A DNA stretch of 64,000 nt, from positions 1-64,000 of the forward strand of contig QHBK01000006.1 of NCBI GenBank assembly GCA_003244105.1. Direction: 5' to 3'. Every line of letters starts with the position of its first letter. The first letter of the stretch is position 1. Source of the DNA: Candidatus Eremiobacter antarcticus. GTDB taxonomy: Bacteria; Vulcanimicrobiota; Vulcanimicrobiia; Eremiobacterales; Eremiobacteraceae. Under the pieces are notes generated by a model that was not told the DNA's origin, did no database searches, and saw only the letters and a list, made by a program, of their open reading frames with translations. Positions 24,653-33,458 of this stretch are shown piece after piece. The translations under genes were made by a program, and so were the position numbers.

Positions 24653-26191
24653 ATGCCCAAAGACACGTTCTACATCACGACGCCGTTGTATTATACCAAC
24701 AGCACGCCGCACATCGGCCATGCGTACAGCACGATCGCGGCCGACATCCTCGCTCGCTACCATCGGGTGGCCGCAACCGGCCGCACCCACTTCCTGACCG
24801 GAACAGACGAGCACGGTCAGAAGATCGCTGACGCCGCTGCCGCCGCAGGAAAGCCGCCCAAAGAGTTTTGCGACGAGATCGTGGAGCGCTGGAAGAGAGC
24901 CTGGCGCGACCTCGACATCTCATACGATCAGTTCATCCGCACCACCGATGCGGTCCACGAGTCTGCCGTGCAACAGATCTTCCTGAAGCTGCGCGAGCAA
25001 GGCGACATCGTCGCCGGCGTGTACGAAGGCTGGTACTGCCGCAACGATGAGACATTTTGGCCCGAGGCCAAGCTGATCGACGGCAGATGCCCGAATCCCG
25101 AGTGCGGGCGCAAGGTCGAGTGGGTGTCGGAAGACGCGTGGTTCTTCCGCCTCTCAGCGTATCGAGATCGACTCGGCGCACACTTCCACAGCCATCCCGC
25201 GTGGGTGCGGCCGGCAAGCGCCTGGAACGAGATGGCGTCTTTGCTGCGCGGCGGCCTCGACGATCTGTGCGTCTCGCGCGCAAGCGTGGCATGGGGCATT
25301 CCCATTCCGGGTGAAGACAAGACCATTTACGTCTGGCTGGACGCCATCTGCAACTACATCACCGCCGCCGGCTATCCACACGACATGGAGCGCTTCGCGA
25401 CCTTGTGGCCCGCCGACGTGCAGCTCATCGGCAAAGAGATCCTGCGCTTTCACACGATCATCTGGCCCGCGCTGCTGATGGCCCTGGACCTTCCGCTTCC
25501 CAAACTCGTCTTCGCCAACGGCTGGATCACGATGGAAGGGCAGAAGATGAGCAAGAGCGTCGGCAACGTCGTCCGGCCAGCCGAGCTCACCGACCGCTAC
25601 TCGGTCGACGCAATCCGCTACGTGCTGTTCGCCCAGGCGCCCTTCGGCGTGGACTTCAGCTTCAGCGAGGAAGCGCTGCTGCGCCGTTACAACGCCGAGC
25701 TCGCCAATGATTTCGGCAACCTCGTGCAGCGAGTGTTGTCGATGCTCGTCCGTTACCGCCAGGGCGTCGTGCCCGCGCGCAGCCCGGGCGACGAGCTCAA
25801 CGTCGAATTCGAAAGCGCGCTCGCCTCAGTGCGTGAATGCCTGCAGGACGTCGACTTTCGGGGCGCGCTGTCCGCCATTTGGGAGCGGGTCGGTGCGCTG
25901 AACCTGTACGTCGAGCAATCGAAGCCCTGGGTGCTGCACAAGGCCGGCGATGCCGCGATGCTTGACGGGACCCTCTACAACCTCTGCGAGGGCATCCGCT
26001 GGATCGCTGCCCTCATCTACCCCTTCATGCCGGCGAGTGCAGCCTCGGTGTGGAGCGCGTTGGGGCAGACGGGCGTGCCGGGTGCGACGTGGGAAGAGCG
26101 GTTGCGCTGGGGAGGCCTTGCTCCCGGACAAACCGTGACCATGCCGCCGTCCCCGTTCCCGCGTGTCGAGCGAGAAGCATCGCCTGCCTGA
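24653..26191 (+). CDS. metG: Methionyl-tRNA synthetase
   Basis: A class I synthetase of 512 residues that charges initiator and elongator tRNA-Met. The HIGH motif is STPHIGHAYS near residue 20, and the KMSKS loop is EGQKMSKSVGN. The connective zinc knuckle is incomplete: the first pair reads WYCRNDETF instead of C-x2-C, while CPNPECG remains. There is no C-terminal dimer or tRNA-binding domain, as in short MetRS. The ATG at 24653 begins MPKDTFYITTPLYY, the standard start. It overlaps tatD by 29 bases, the common metG-tatD order. Confidence 0.96.
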   Translation: MPKDTFYITTPLYYTNSTPHIGHAYSTIAADILARYHRVAATGRTHFLTGTDEHGQKIADAAAAAGKPPKEFCDEIVERWKRAWRDLDISYDQFIRTTDAVHESAVQQIFLKLREQGDIVAGVYEGWYCRNDETFWPEAKLIDGRCPNPECGRKVEWVSEDAWFFRLSAYRDRLGAHFHSHPAWVRPASAWNEMASLLRGGLDDLCVSRASVAWGIPIPGEDKTIYVWLDAICNYITAAGYPHDMERFATLWPADVQLIGKEILRFHTIIWPALLMALDLPLPKLVFANGWITMEGQKMSKSVGNVVRPAELTDRYSVDAIRYVLFAQAPFGVDFSFSEEALLRRYNAELANDFGNLVQRVLSMLVRYRQGVVPARSPGDELNVEFESALASVRECLQDVDFRGALSAIWERVGALNLYVEQSKPWVLHKAGDAAMLDGTLYNLCEGIRWIAALIYPFMPASAASVWSALGQTGVPGATWEERLRWGGLAPGQTVTMPPSPFPRVEREASPA

Positions 26192-26987
26192 TCTTCGTCT
26201 GATCGATACCCACGCGCATCTCGACGGCCCTGAGTTCGAGCACGACCTCGACGAGGTGATGCAGCGCGCTGCAGTCGCGGGCGTCGCGAAGGTGGTGTGC
26301 ATGGGCCAAGACGAGCCGACCAGTCGTGCAGCCATTTCGCTGACGCGCCGAATGCCGGCCGTGGCCTGCGCAGTCGGGATACATCCGCATCTGGCCGCCG
26401 GCGCTCGCACCGATTGGATGGTAAGCCTGCTGGCGGAAGCGCTGGAAGATGGCGATCGCGTGGTCGCGATCGGCGAGGTGGGACTTGATTATCACTATGA
26501 CTTCTCGGAGCGCTCGCAGCAACGGTCGTTGTTCGCAGACCAGCTGGCAATAGCGGCGCAGCATACGTTGCCGGTCGTCATCCACTGCCGGAAGGCCTAC
26601 GACGATCTGAGCGCGATTCTCAAGAGCGGCCCACCGCTTGGCGCCGGCGCGGTCGTTCATTGCTTCACCGGCTCGTTCGAATTAGGCGAACGGCTCATCG
26701 CGGAACACGACGTCTACTTGGGCATCGGCGGCGCCGTCACGTTCAAGAACGCTCGCGAGCTGCAAGAGGCTGTCAAACTCCTGCCTCTCCATCGGCTCGT
26801 GTTGGAGACGGATTGCCCGTACATGACGCCCGTGCCGTACCGGGGCAACCGCAACGAGCCGGCGCATGTGGGCTTGACGTGCGCAGCCGTGGCCTCGCTG
26901 CGGGGAATGTCGACGCAAGACCTTGCTGCGCAGACAACTGAGAATGCGCTGCGCCTCTTTCCTCGACTGACAGCATCGTCCGTCTGA
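26163..26987 (+). CDS. tatD: TatD-family metal-dependent hydrolase
   Basis: TatD proteins are TIM-barrel, metal-dependent nucleases (3'-5' DNA or RNA exonuclease in E. coli). Metal ligands are visible: DTHAHLD near residue 15, GEVGLDYHYD, VVIHCRKA, VHCFTGSFE and the aspartate in LETDCPYMTPVPYRG. The length of 274 residues is slightly above the family's usual 255-265. The GTG at 26163 lies inside the metG 3' end; translation is probably coupled. Despite its name the gene is not part of Tat protein export. Confidence 0.92.
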   Translation: MSSEKHRLPDLRLIDTHAHLDGPEFEHDLDEVMQRAAVAGVAKVVCMGQDEPTSRAAISLTRRMPAVACAVGIHPHLAAGARTDWMVSLLAEALEDGDRVVAIGEVGLDYHYDFSERSQQRSLFADQLAIAAQHTLPVVIHCRKAYDDLSAILKSGPPLGAGAVVHCFTGSFELGERLIAEHDVYLGIGGAVTFKNARELQEAVKLLPLHRLVLETDCPYMTPVPYRGNRNEPAHVGLTCAAVASLRGMSTQDLAAQTTENALRLFPRLTASSV

Positions 26988-27004
26988 ACGCCAATAAGCG
27001 CGCT

Positions 27005-27952
27005 TCAGTACGGCGTCGCGAGAGCCCAGGTGCGGTCAAAATCGGCGCGCAGGGCGGCCGCGCCCTCTCCGAAACTTGTTGACGGGGCGACGATGCCGAT
27101 CTCGCGCGACTCTTCCAGCCCGTTGCGCGTGAGGTTCGCGGAGCCGACGTAGATGGCGTCGCCATCGTCGAGGTACTTCTCGTGCATGGGCACGGCGGCG
27201 GGCGAGCGCAGCAGAACTCCGCTCAAGCGCAAGCAGTTGAGGGCTTGCGTCTCTGTTGGGCTCATGTGCTTTGCAAACGTGTCGACGAGAACGCGGTCAT
27301 GATGGCCGTCGAGCCTGCGCATCTTCAAACGCTCGACGATATCTGGGTCGGAGAGATCCTCGGACGCGAGGCGGATGTCATGTTCCGACTCCAACAAGCG
27401 CTCGACGTTCGCTCTGACAGCGGGCGATGGGCCCGCGACCACCTGACCGAACGCTGACGAAGTTTGCGGTTCAGTCTCTCCCGCTTTGTCGCGCTGGAAA
27501 CTGTGCACGATGGCCTGCACATCGGCGGCCGCCCTGTCTTCCACCAGCACTTCTCCTGGGCTTGACAAACCTGACCAGCTCGGGTTGGCGGTCGCGATGA
27601 ACGCGGTATCGCCGTCGACGACCGCGGCTTTGGCGTGCATCAGCACATCGGCATCCGTTTCCACTACGAGGTGCACTGCGCTCGACAGTTCCTTGCGCAG
27701 GCGTTCGGCCGTTTTTTCCGCGCAGGAATCCGAGCTGACGGGAGACTTGTGCGGGTGGTCGTAACGGTCGACGTCTCCCTCCACGCAGACTTCGACGTGG
27801 ACACCGCGCGCGGCTGCTGCATTGAGGCTGGCGATCACGTGGCGATCGCCCAGCACGTGGAATTCTGCGATGACGCTAGCGCGAGCGCTGTGGATTGCTG
27901 AGCACAACGCATCGCGGGCGGCGCAACCCAACGTCACTCGGAGATCGCTCAT
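27005..27952 (-). CDS. Phospholipase D-like protein with two HKD motifs
   Basis: A 315-residue protein with two phospholipase D active-site halves: MHAKAAVVDGDTAFIATAN and MHEKYLDDGDAIYVGSAN, the second followed by TRNGLEESREIGI. In this superfamily two HKD motifs make one active site that cleaves phosphodiesters of lipids or nucleic acids. No signal peptide or membrane helix is seen, so it is likely cytoplasmic; nuclease or cardiolipin-type activity cannot be told apart. The ATG at 27952 starts MSDLRVTLGC. The frame continues to 27988, but no better ribosome-binding site is found. It is divergent from menG. Confidence 0.82.
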   Translation of the reverse strand: MSDLRVTLGCAARDALCSAIHSARASVIAEFHVLGDRHVIASLNAAAARGVHVEVCVEGDVDRYDHPHKSPVSSDSCAEKTAERLRKELSSAVHLVVETDADVLMHAKAAVVDGDTAFIATANPSWSGLSSPGEVLVEDRAAADVQAIVHSFQRDKAGETEPQTSSAFGQVVAGPSPAVRANVERLLESEHDIRLASEDLSDPDIVERLKMRRLDGHHDRVLVDTFAKHMSPTETQALNCLRLSGVLLRSPAAVPMHEKYLDDGDAIYVGSANLTRNGLEESREIGIVAPSTSFGEGAAALRADFDRTWALATPY

Positions 27953-28113
27953 CGCAGATGACGTCACGTGCGAGCGACGCTTCGACAAGGCCGGCGGTCG
28001 CTGCGACGCTTCCCAGGAAAGACTTTTCAGCCATTCGAAGCGCCGTATTCAGGTGGATTACAACTTCACGGTTCGGCGCACGTCCAAAGCGCATCCGGCG
28101 GCAGCCGTCAGCC

Positions 28114-28851
28114 ATGGATAAAGGAAGCGCCGTCCGGCAGATGTTCGACAAAATCGCGGGGCGATACGATCTCGCCAACACCGTCATGACGGCCGGCGTC
28201 GACGTTCTATGGCGCCGCCGGGCGGCGGCCTGCCTCACGGTAGGAGCGGACGCGCAGCTGCTCGATCTTTGCTGCGGGACCGGAGCGCTCACGCGCGAGC
28301 TCGCCCGCAAAGTGCCTCGCGGCCGCGTGGTGGGCGTCGACTTCAGCGAAGCGATGCTGGCCGTCGCGAACAGACGGCCGCGCAACAACATCGAATACCG
28401 CCGCGCAGATGTCCTCGATCTGCCCTTTCCGGACGAGAGGTTCGATGGCGCGACTATGGCGTTTTCCCTGCGCAACGTGGTGGATATTCCACGCTGTTTG
28501 CGAGAGGTCGCGCGCGTCTTGAAGGCCGGCGGCGCCTTCGTGAACCTCGAGGTCAGCAAGCCGCAAAGTCCGCTGCTGCGGCGAGGATTTTTCGCATATT
28601 TCTTCGGCGTCGTACCGCGCTTGGGCGGCATGGTCGGAGGCGACGCAGCCGCATACCGCTACCTTCCGCAATCGCTCATCAACTTTCCGGAGGCGCCTGC
28701 CCTCACCGAGCTTTTCAAGAACAACGGCTTTGCCGCCGCTTCTTGCGTGCCCCTGTTCGGCGGCGTCGCCGCCTTGCACGTGGGCACGGCCGCGCCGCGC
28801 ACTGCGCCTTCGCAAGCAGCGCGCCCATCTCAAGCGAGCGCGGCTTCATGA
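28114..28851 (+). CDS. menG: Demethylmenaquinone/ubiquinone C-methyltransferase
   Basis: This 245-residue UbiE/MenG-type enzyme methylates the quinone ring in the last step of menaquinone (or ubiquinone) synthesis. It starts VRQMFDKIAGRYDLANTVM, the family's diagnostic N-terminus. The SAM-binding motif LLDLCCGTGALT, then FPDERFDGATMAFSLRNV and EVARVLKAGGAF, follow in order. A 25-residue Ala/Pro-rich tail is extra. The stop overlaps the ATG of the prenyl synthase (ATGA), so quinone head and tail enzymes are translated together. Menaquinone is the likelier product given the UbiA/UbiD pair in the window, but this is inference. Confidence 0.92.
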   Translation: MDKGSAVRQMFDKIAGRYDLANTVMTAGVDVLWRRRAAACLTVGADAQLLDLCCGTGALTRELARKVPRGRVVGVDFSEAMLAVANRRPRNNIEYRRADVLDLPFPDERFDGATMAFSLRNVVDIPRCLREVARVLKAGGAFVNLEVSKPQSPLLRRGFFAYFFGVVPRLGGMVGGDAAAYRYLPQSLINFPEAPALTELFKNNGFAAASCVPLFGGVAALHVGTAAPRTAPSQAARPSQASAAS

Positions 28852-29885
28852 CGAGCGCTACCCGTGACGCTATTCGCTCGGTCGTCGAAGAATTCGTCCG
28901 CGAGGAGCTCTCGCAGGAAAACGCTCACATCGCAAGCGCGGTCTGGTCGATGCTCGACGCCGGCGGTAAAGGGCTGCGCCCACAGATCACGATGCTCTCC
29001 GCGCTGGCGTGCGACAGCGAAGCGGTCGAAGATCCGTTGCTCGCTTCATACATGGAGCTCATCCATCTCGCGACGCTGATCCACGACGACGTGGTGGACG
29101 CGGCGAACATCCGCCGAGGACGTACCTCGCTGAACAGCGCGCAAGGAAACCGCTTCTCGGTGCTCGCCGGCGACTATCTGTTCGCGTGGGTCTTCAAGAA
29201 GATCACGCAGTCGTACGACTCGCCAGTGCCGACGATCTTGGCCGCGATGCTCTCCGAGATCTGCAACGGAGAAGTGAAACAGCTGCGCGCCACCGGAAAT
29301 CTTTCGCTTGGCCAGGACCAATACTTCGAGATCATCGGCAAGAAGACGGCGCAGCTTTTCGCAGCGTGCGCGGAAAGCGGCGCCATCGTCGCGCTGCAGC
29401 GCAAGACCAAGACGACCGGCCAAGCACTTCGTGATGACCCGAACGTGCGAGCGCTGCGGGACTACGGGTTTGCCTTCGGGCTGGCTTTTCAAGTCCGCGA
29501 CGACGTCCTTGATGTCGTGGCAAATGAAACGGCTTTGGGGAAGCCGGCGGCCTCGGACTTGCGGGAGCGCAAAGTCACGCTGCCCTTGATTCTGGCCCTG
29601 GAGCAGGGCGATGAAGCGTTTTGCGACTTGGTGCGCCAGCTCTTCACGGCTGCACGCGACGAGGGCAATGCTGGCGCCGGGTCAGAAGCGACGAACGGCC
29701 TGGCTTCCCAGCGGTTGCAAGCGGTCGTCACTCATCTGCGCTCCGCTGCCGCGGTCGAACGGTGTCGCGAGGTCATCCGGCGCTATACGGAGCAGGCGCG
29801 CCTCGCCTTGTCTGCCCTGCCGCGCTCCGAAGCGACTGTGGCGCTGGCAGCGCTGACGAATACTCTTAGCGAATTTTCATTCTAA
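28848..29885 (+). CDS. Polyprenyl (heptaprenyl/octaprenyl-type) diphosphate synthase
   Basis: A trans-type prenyl synthase of 345 residues that builds the isoprenoid side chain of the quinone. The first Asp-rich motif is LIHDDVVDAANIRRG and the second FQVRDDVLDVVA; GGKGLRPQ near the N-terminus binds the diphosphate. Small residues before the first motif (MELIHLATL) indicate a long-chain product, but the exact length is unknown. An insertion of about 20 residues (GNAGAGSEATNG) lies near residue 275. It overlaps menG by four bases and is followed by tatA, 55 bases on. Confidence 0.92.
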   Translation: MTSATRDAIRSVVEEFVREELSQENAHIASAVWSMLDAGGKGLRPQITMLSALACDSEAVEDPLLASYMELIHLATLIHDDVVDAANIRRGRTSLNSAQGNRFSVLAGDYLFAWVFKKITQSYDSPVPTILAAMLSEICNGEVKQLRATGNLSLGQDQYFEIIGKKTAQLFAACAESGAIVALQRKTKTTGQALRDDPNVRALRDYGFAFGLAFQVRDDVLDVVANETALGKPAASDLRERKVTLPLILALEQGDEAFCDLVRQLFTAARDEGNAGAGSEATNGLASQRLQAVVTHLRSAAAVERCREVIRRYTEQARLALSALPRSEATVALAALTNTLSEFSF

Positions 29886-29940
29886 CAGGCAGGCGCGTCG
29901 AGGTCCGACCCGACATGTCTGTGAGGAGGAGTTGCGATTG

Positions 29941-30189
29941 ATGAGTCCCACCTTTGCATTCGTGACCGGACCTGAGATCATGATCGTCGTCGGTCTGGCC
30001 GTGCTGCTCTTCGGCGCGGAGCGCATCCCCAAGCTCGCGCGCTCGATGGGGCAGGCGAAGAAGGAGTTCGAATCGGCGCAACGGGGCGCCGGTCAGTCGG
30101 AACAGCCCCCCGCCGCGCCGGTGCCACCGATCGCGGCCGCTCCGCCGCCGACGACGCCCGCCCCGCCGCTGAATCCTCCGCAACCGTAG
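29941..30189 (+). CDS. tatA: Sec-independent translocase TatA
   Basis: TatA forms the pore-like assembly through which folded proteins cross the inner membrane. The 82-residue protein has the typical short periplasmic start and one membrane helix (about 12-24) followed by FGAERIPKLARSMGQAKKEF, the amphipathic helix. The Pro/Ala tail is longer than usual. AGGAGGA lies ten bases before the ATG at 29941; a TTG at 29938 is possible. tatC follows directly. No tatB is present, as in many non-proteobacteria. Confidence 0.93.
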   Translation: MSPTFAFVTGPEIMIVVGLAVLLFGAERIPKLARSMGQAKKEFESAQRGAGQSEQPPAAPVPPIAAAPPPTTPAPPLNPPQP

Positions 30190-30206
30190 CTTCGTAGCAT
30201 CCATCC

Positions 30207-30986
30207 GTGCCGACGCAAACCGCGGACGCGCCGGCGGCGGCACAGCCGCCTTCCGACGACGTCGAGATGACGTTCACGGAGCACCTCGCGGAACTGCGCC
30301 GCCGATTGCTGGTCGCTGTGCTGGCCGTGATCGCGATCTCCGTCGCCGCATTTCCTTTCATGGGCAAGATCCTCAAGTTCGTCGAGTCGATGTTCTTGCG
30401 CGGCATCCCGCTGCATGTGTTCTCGCCCGCCGAGATCATCCGAGTGGAGCTCAAGCTCTCGGTGCTGATCGGCATCGTCGTGTCGTTTCCGATCATTCTC
30501 TACGAGGTCTACGCTTTTATCGCGCCGGCACTTGACCGCCGTATACGGCATCGCGTCGTTTGGTACGCGCTGCCCAGTTTTGCGATGTCGCTGTTGGGGC
30601 TTGCGTTTTGCGGGTTCGTCGTCTTGCCGTTCGTCATGCACGCGCTGCTCAGATTCACGCAAAATTCAGGTCTCATCGGGACGTACCAGCTCGAGCCGAC
30701 GGTGGGCTTCATCGCGCTGTTGCTCGGCATCTTCGCCGTCATGTTCCAGCTGCCGATCGTGCTCTCGGTGTTGGCGAGCGTCGGACTTGTCAACGCACGC
30801 ATGCTTGCAGCCAAGTGGCGGCACGCCACGCTCATCATCGCCATTGCGGCCGCCATTGCCGCGCCCGACGGGAACCCGCTCACGATGGCGTTGCTGGCTG
30901 CCCCGCTGCTCGCGCTCTACGGCTTGAGCATCGCAGTGGTGCGATTTACGCAACCGAAGATAGCGCAGCACCAGCTCTCAACGTAG
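30207..30986 (+). CDS. tatC: Sec-independent translocase TatC
   Basis: TatC is the twin-arginine signal receptor of the Tat pathway, a six-helix membrane protein; here 259 residues. The first conserved block is MTFTEHLAELRRRLLVAV, with its Glu. It is followed by the FSPAEIIRVELKLSVLIG stretch, PIILYEVYAFIAPAL and, near the end, AIAAPDGNPLTMALLAAP, all typical. The start is a GTG at 30207, 17 bases after tatA. Tat export fits the neighbouring genes, since some respiratory cofactor proteins travel this way. Confidence 0.95.
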   Translation: MPTQTADAPAAAQPPSDDVEMTFTEHLAELRRRLLVAVLAVIAISVAAFPFMGKILKFVESMFLRGIPLHVFSPAEIIRVELKLSVLIGIVVSFPIILYEVYAFIAPALDRRIRHRVVWYALPSFAMSLLGLAFCGFVVLPFVMHALLRFTQNSGLIGTYQLEPTVGFIALLLGIFAVMFQLPIVLSVLASVGLVNARMLAAKWRHATLIIAIAAAIAAPDGNPLTMALLAAPLLALYGLSIAVVRFTQPKIAQHQLST

Positions 30987-31013
30987 GACACAAAAAGCCT
31001 TCCGAGAAGCGGC

Positions 31014-32474
31014 TTGGGCTCAGAGAGGAAGCCAGACCAAGACGTGTCGGTAGTTGCCGGCCACCCAACTGGGGCGCGCCATCGCGAGCAAGAACCGCTG
31101 TTGAGCGAGATCTTGAATCTGCTCAGCAACGTGCTCTTTCCCGTCGTCGTTTTTCTGATTTGGTCCGCCGCCACGACGATCGGGACGGTCGTCGATCAGA
31201 ACCAGCCGCCGGAACACTATTACGACAAGTATCCGAACGCCGTCGCCAACCTCGTCGTGCGCTTGCATCTGACGAACGTCTTCCACTCCGTCCCTTATAT
31301 TTCGCTCGTGGTGCTGCTGCTGGTCTCGATGGCGGTGTGCACCTTCCGGCGCGTCATCCCCAAGCGCTTCCCCAAAGACCGCGCCGTACCGCTGAAGAAC
31401 TTCGGATTGCATGACGAGGTCGCGGCCCGCTGTGACCAATCAGCTGCGGCATCACAAGTCGTGAGCTTCTTACGCTCACATGCGTTCAAAGTACGAGCGC
31501 AAACCATCGATGGCGCCGAGTGGTTCTTCGCGGACAAACAGAAGTGGGCGCGCTACGGCGTGCTGGTGGCGCACGTGGGTTTTGCGGTCATTGCCTTCGG
31601 CGTCTTTTTGGGATGGCTGCGGGGATACAGCGGCCAGCTGATGATATACAAAGGTCAAACGGCCGCCATACCGCAGGCTCCGTTGCGGCTCACGCTCGAT
31701 AATTTCGGCGCGACGTTCGTGCCGGTTCGGACCCAGAACGGCGTGACGTATCAAGCGTCGAAGTTCGAATCCACCGTGACCTTTTCAGATCCGGGCGGTT
31801 CGAAGCGAGCGCATATCTTAGTCAATCACCCGTTCATCACGAGCGACCGCGTCTATTTCTATCAGGCATCCTACGCGTTCGGCGGCCGCCTGGAAGTTCT
31901 CAAAAACGGAAGCCCTGTGGCGCTGCCGGGCACGGCCGGCCGGCTAGCGGCGCAAGACGCCATCTTCTTACCGGGCACAAGCCGCGTCGTGCAGTACGGC
32001 GCCTTGCTGGGTCCTTCCGATCCGTCGCAGACGCCGCCCGGCGTGAATCTTCCGGCTCATGATGAATACGCGTTGTGGATTTTCCACGACAACATTCCGA
32101 CCACCGCGAAACCTATCTTGTTGCCGATCGGGCGTGCGGTCGATGCGGGCGACGGCTACTCCATTCGCGCCCTGCCTCCCACTCCGTCGTCGGGGTTGAC
32201 ATACCGGTACGATCCTGGGCAAGGCTGGGTCGGTCTTGGCTGCATCATCTTGGTGGCGGGATTCGTCATGGCGCTTTTCTTCGTGCCGGTGAAGCTGTAC
32301 GCGCGAGTGACATCCGATGGGCCCGCTGCGCGCGTCGCCTTGGCGGCGACGACCACCAAGGGCAACACCATCTACGAAGATGACTTCAAGACGCTCGTGC
32401 AAGAGCTGCAAGCCTCGCTGCCCAAGATTTCGAGCCCGGCCGCCCGAGAGGACCATGCGCAAGCCTATGCCTGA
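31014..32474 (+). CDS. resB: Cytochrome c biogenesis protein ResB (system II)
   Basis: ResB and CcsA together carry heme across the membrane and attach it to apocytochrome c (system II). The 486-residue protein shows ResB layout: N-terminal membrane helices (about 38-57 and 93-112, with FHSVPYISLVVLLLVSMAVCTFRR), a third near 182-200, a large extracytoplasmic domain, and a last helix near 405-425. The start is unsure: TTG at 31014 has a GAGAAG at good distance, and GTG at 31044 is an alternative. The stop lies inside the start of ccsA (20-base overlap). Confidence 0.9.
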   Translation: MGSERKPDQDVSVVAGHPTGARHREQEPLLSEILNLLSNVLFPVVVFLIWSAATTIGTVVDQNQPPEHYYDKYPNAVANLVVRLHLTNVFHSVPYISLVVLLLVSMAVCTFRRVIPKRFPKDRAVPLKNFGLHDEVAARCDQSAAASQVVSFLRSHAFKVRAQTIDGAEWFFADKQKWARYGVLVAHVGFAVIAFGVFLGWLRGYSGQLMIYKGQTAAIPQAPLRLTLDNFGATFVPVRTQNGVTYQASKFESTVTFSDPGGSKRAHILVNHPFITSDRVYFYQASYAFGGRLEVLKNGSPVALPGTAGRLAAQDAIFLPGTSRVVQYGALLGPSDPSQTPPGVNLPAHDEYALWIFHDNIPTTAKPILLPIGRAVDAGDGYSIRALPPTPSSGLTYRYDPGQGWVGLGCIILVAGFVMALFFVPVKLYARVTSDGPAARVALAATTTKGNTIYEDDFKTLVQELQASLPKISSPAAREDHAQAYA

Positions 32475-33435
32475 AACAAATCCGTACTCTCAATACAACA
32501 CCAACACGCAGGCGCTGCTCAGCCATGAGGCTATGATCTACATGGGCTGGTACGATGCAGCTGTAGCGCTGTACGCTTTTGCTGCGGCCGTGTTCATCGG
32601 CTACTGGTTCTTCCGCAACCGGTACGTTCTCGGCGCGGCCTTGACGTTGACTGTCGCGGGCCTCGTCAGCCAAGGGCTGAGCTTGGGACTGCGCTGGCAG
32701 TACAATCCGGGCCATCACATCCCGTGGAACGACCTGTATGGGTCGCTCTCCGTCGTGTCGTTCTGGGCCATCGTAATGTTCTTATGGTTCGGCGCTCGCC
32801 TCAAGATATGGTTCGCCGGGCCGCTGGTCCTCGCGTTCACCGATGGGTTGTTGGCCTACGCCAAAGGTTGGAACAAAGGCTTGGAACCGCTCGTGCCCTC
32901 GCTGCAGAGCCCGTTCCTCTTCATCCACGTTCCCATCGTCCTCGCCTCATACGCCGCGTTCTTGATCGGCTTTGCGACGAGCATCCTGTACTTGTTGAAG
33001 CGCTGGGATGAAGACCGCATCGCCCGCATCGCGGGCCAGTCGGTCGGCGCCGCGGTCGCAGTCCGCGGGGAAGGGGCGGCGCTCGGCCGGCCGGGCTACC
33101 TCTCGTGGCTCGAGATGGTACCGGCGGCGGCCAAACTCGATGTCATCTCGTACCGCGTGATCGCTGTCGGCGAGATCTTGCTCACGGCAGGCATCATGCT
33201 GGGCGGTCTTTGGGCGCATCTTGCCTGGGGAAGCTACTGGCAGTGGGATCCAAAGGAAACGGCGGCGCTGGCATCCTGGGCGATTTACGCTTCGTACCTC
33301 CACTTGCACACGCGACCGTCGTGGCGCGGCGTTCGAGCCGCCTGGTGGTCTATCGCGGGTTTTCTGTCGATTCTTTTCTGCTATTTCGGCATAAATATTT
33401 GGGTGGCCAGCCAGAGCCTGCACTCGTACAGATGA
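32455..33435 (+). CDS. ccsA: Cytochrome c biogenesis protein CcsA (ResC/CcsB)
   Basis: The heme-handling partner of ResB, 326 residues with about eight membrane helices. The tryptophan-rich WWD motif, which presents heme on the outer face, reads AWGSYWQWDPKETAALASW. Likely heme-ligand histidines occur in HIPWNDLYGSL, FIHVPIVLASYA and SYLHLHTRPSW. The ATG at 32455 follows GAGAGG closely; an in-frame ATG at 32467 is possible. It ends 24 bases before the converging glycosyltransferase. Confidence 0.95.
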   Translation: MRKPMPETNPYSQYNTNTQALLSHEAMIYMGWYDAAVALYAFAAAVFIGYWFFRNRYVLGAALTLTVAGLVSQGLSLGLRWQYNPGHHIPWNDLYGSLSVVSFWAIVMFLWFGARLKIWFAGPLVLAFTDGLLAYAKGWNKGLEPLVPSLQSPFLFIHVPIVLASYAAFLIGFATSILYLLKRWDEDRIARIAGQSVGAAVAVRGEGAALGRPGYLSWLEMVPAAAKLDVISYRVIAVGEILLTAGIMLGGLWAHLAWGSYWQWDPKETAALASWAIYASYLHLHTRPSWRGVRAAWWSIAGFLSILFCYFGINIWVASQSLHSYR

Positions 33436-33458
33436 GCTAGCTTCGCAACTGGAGAACC

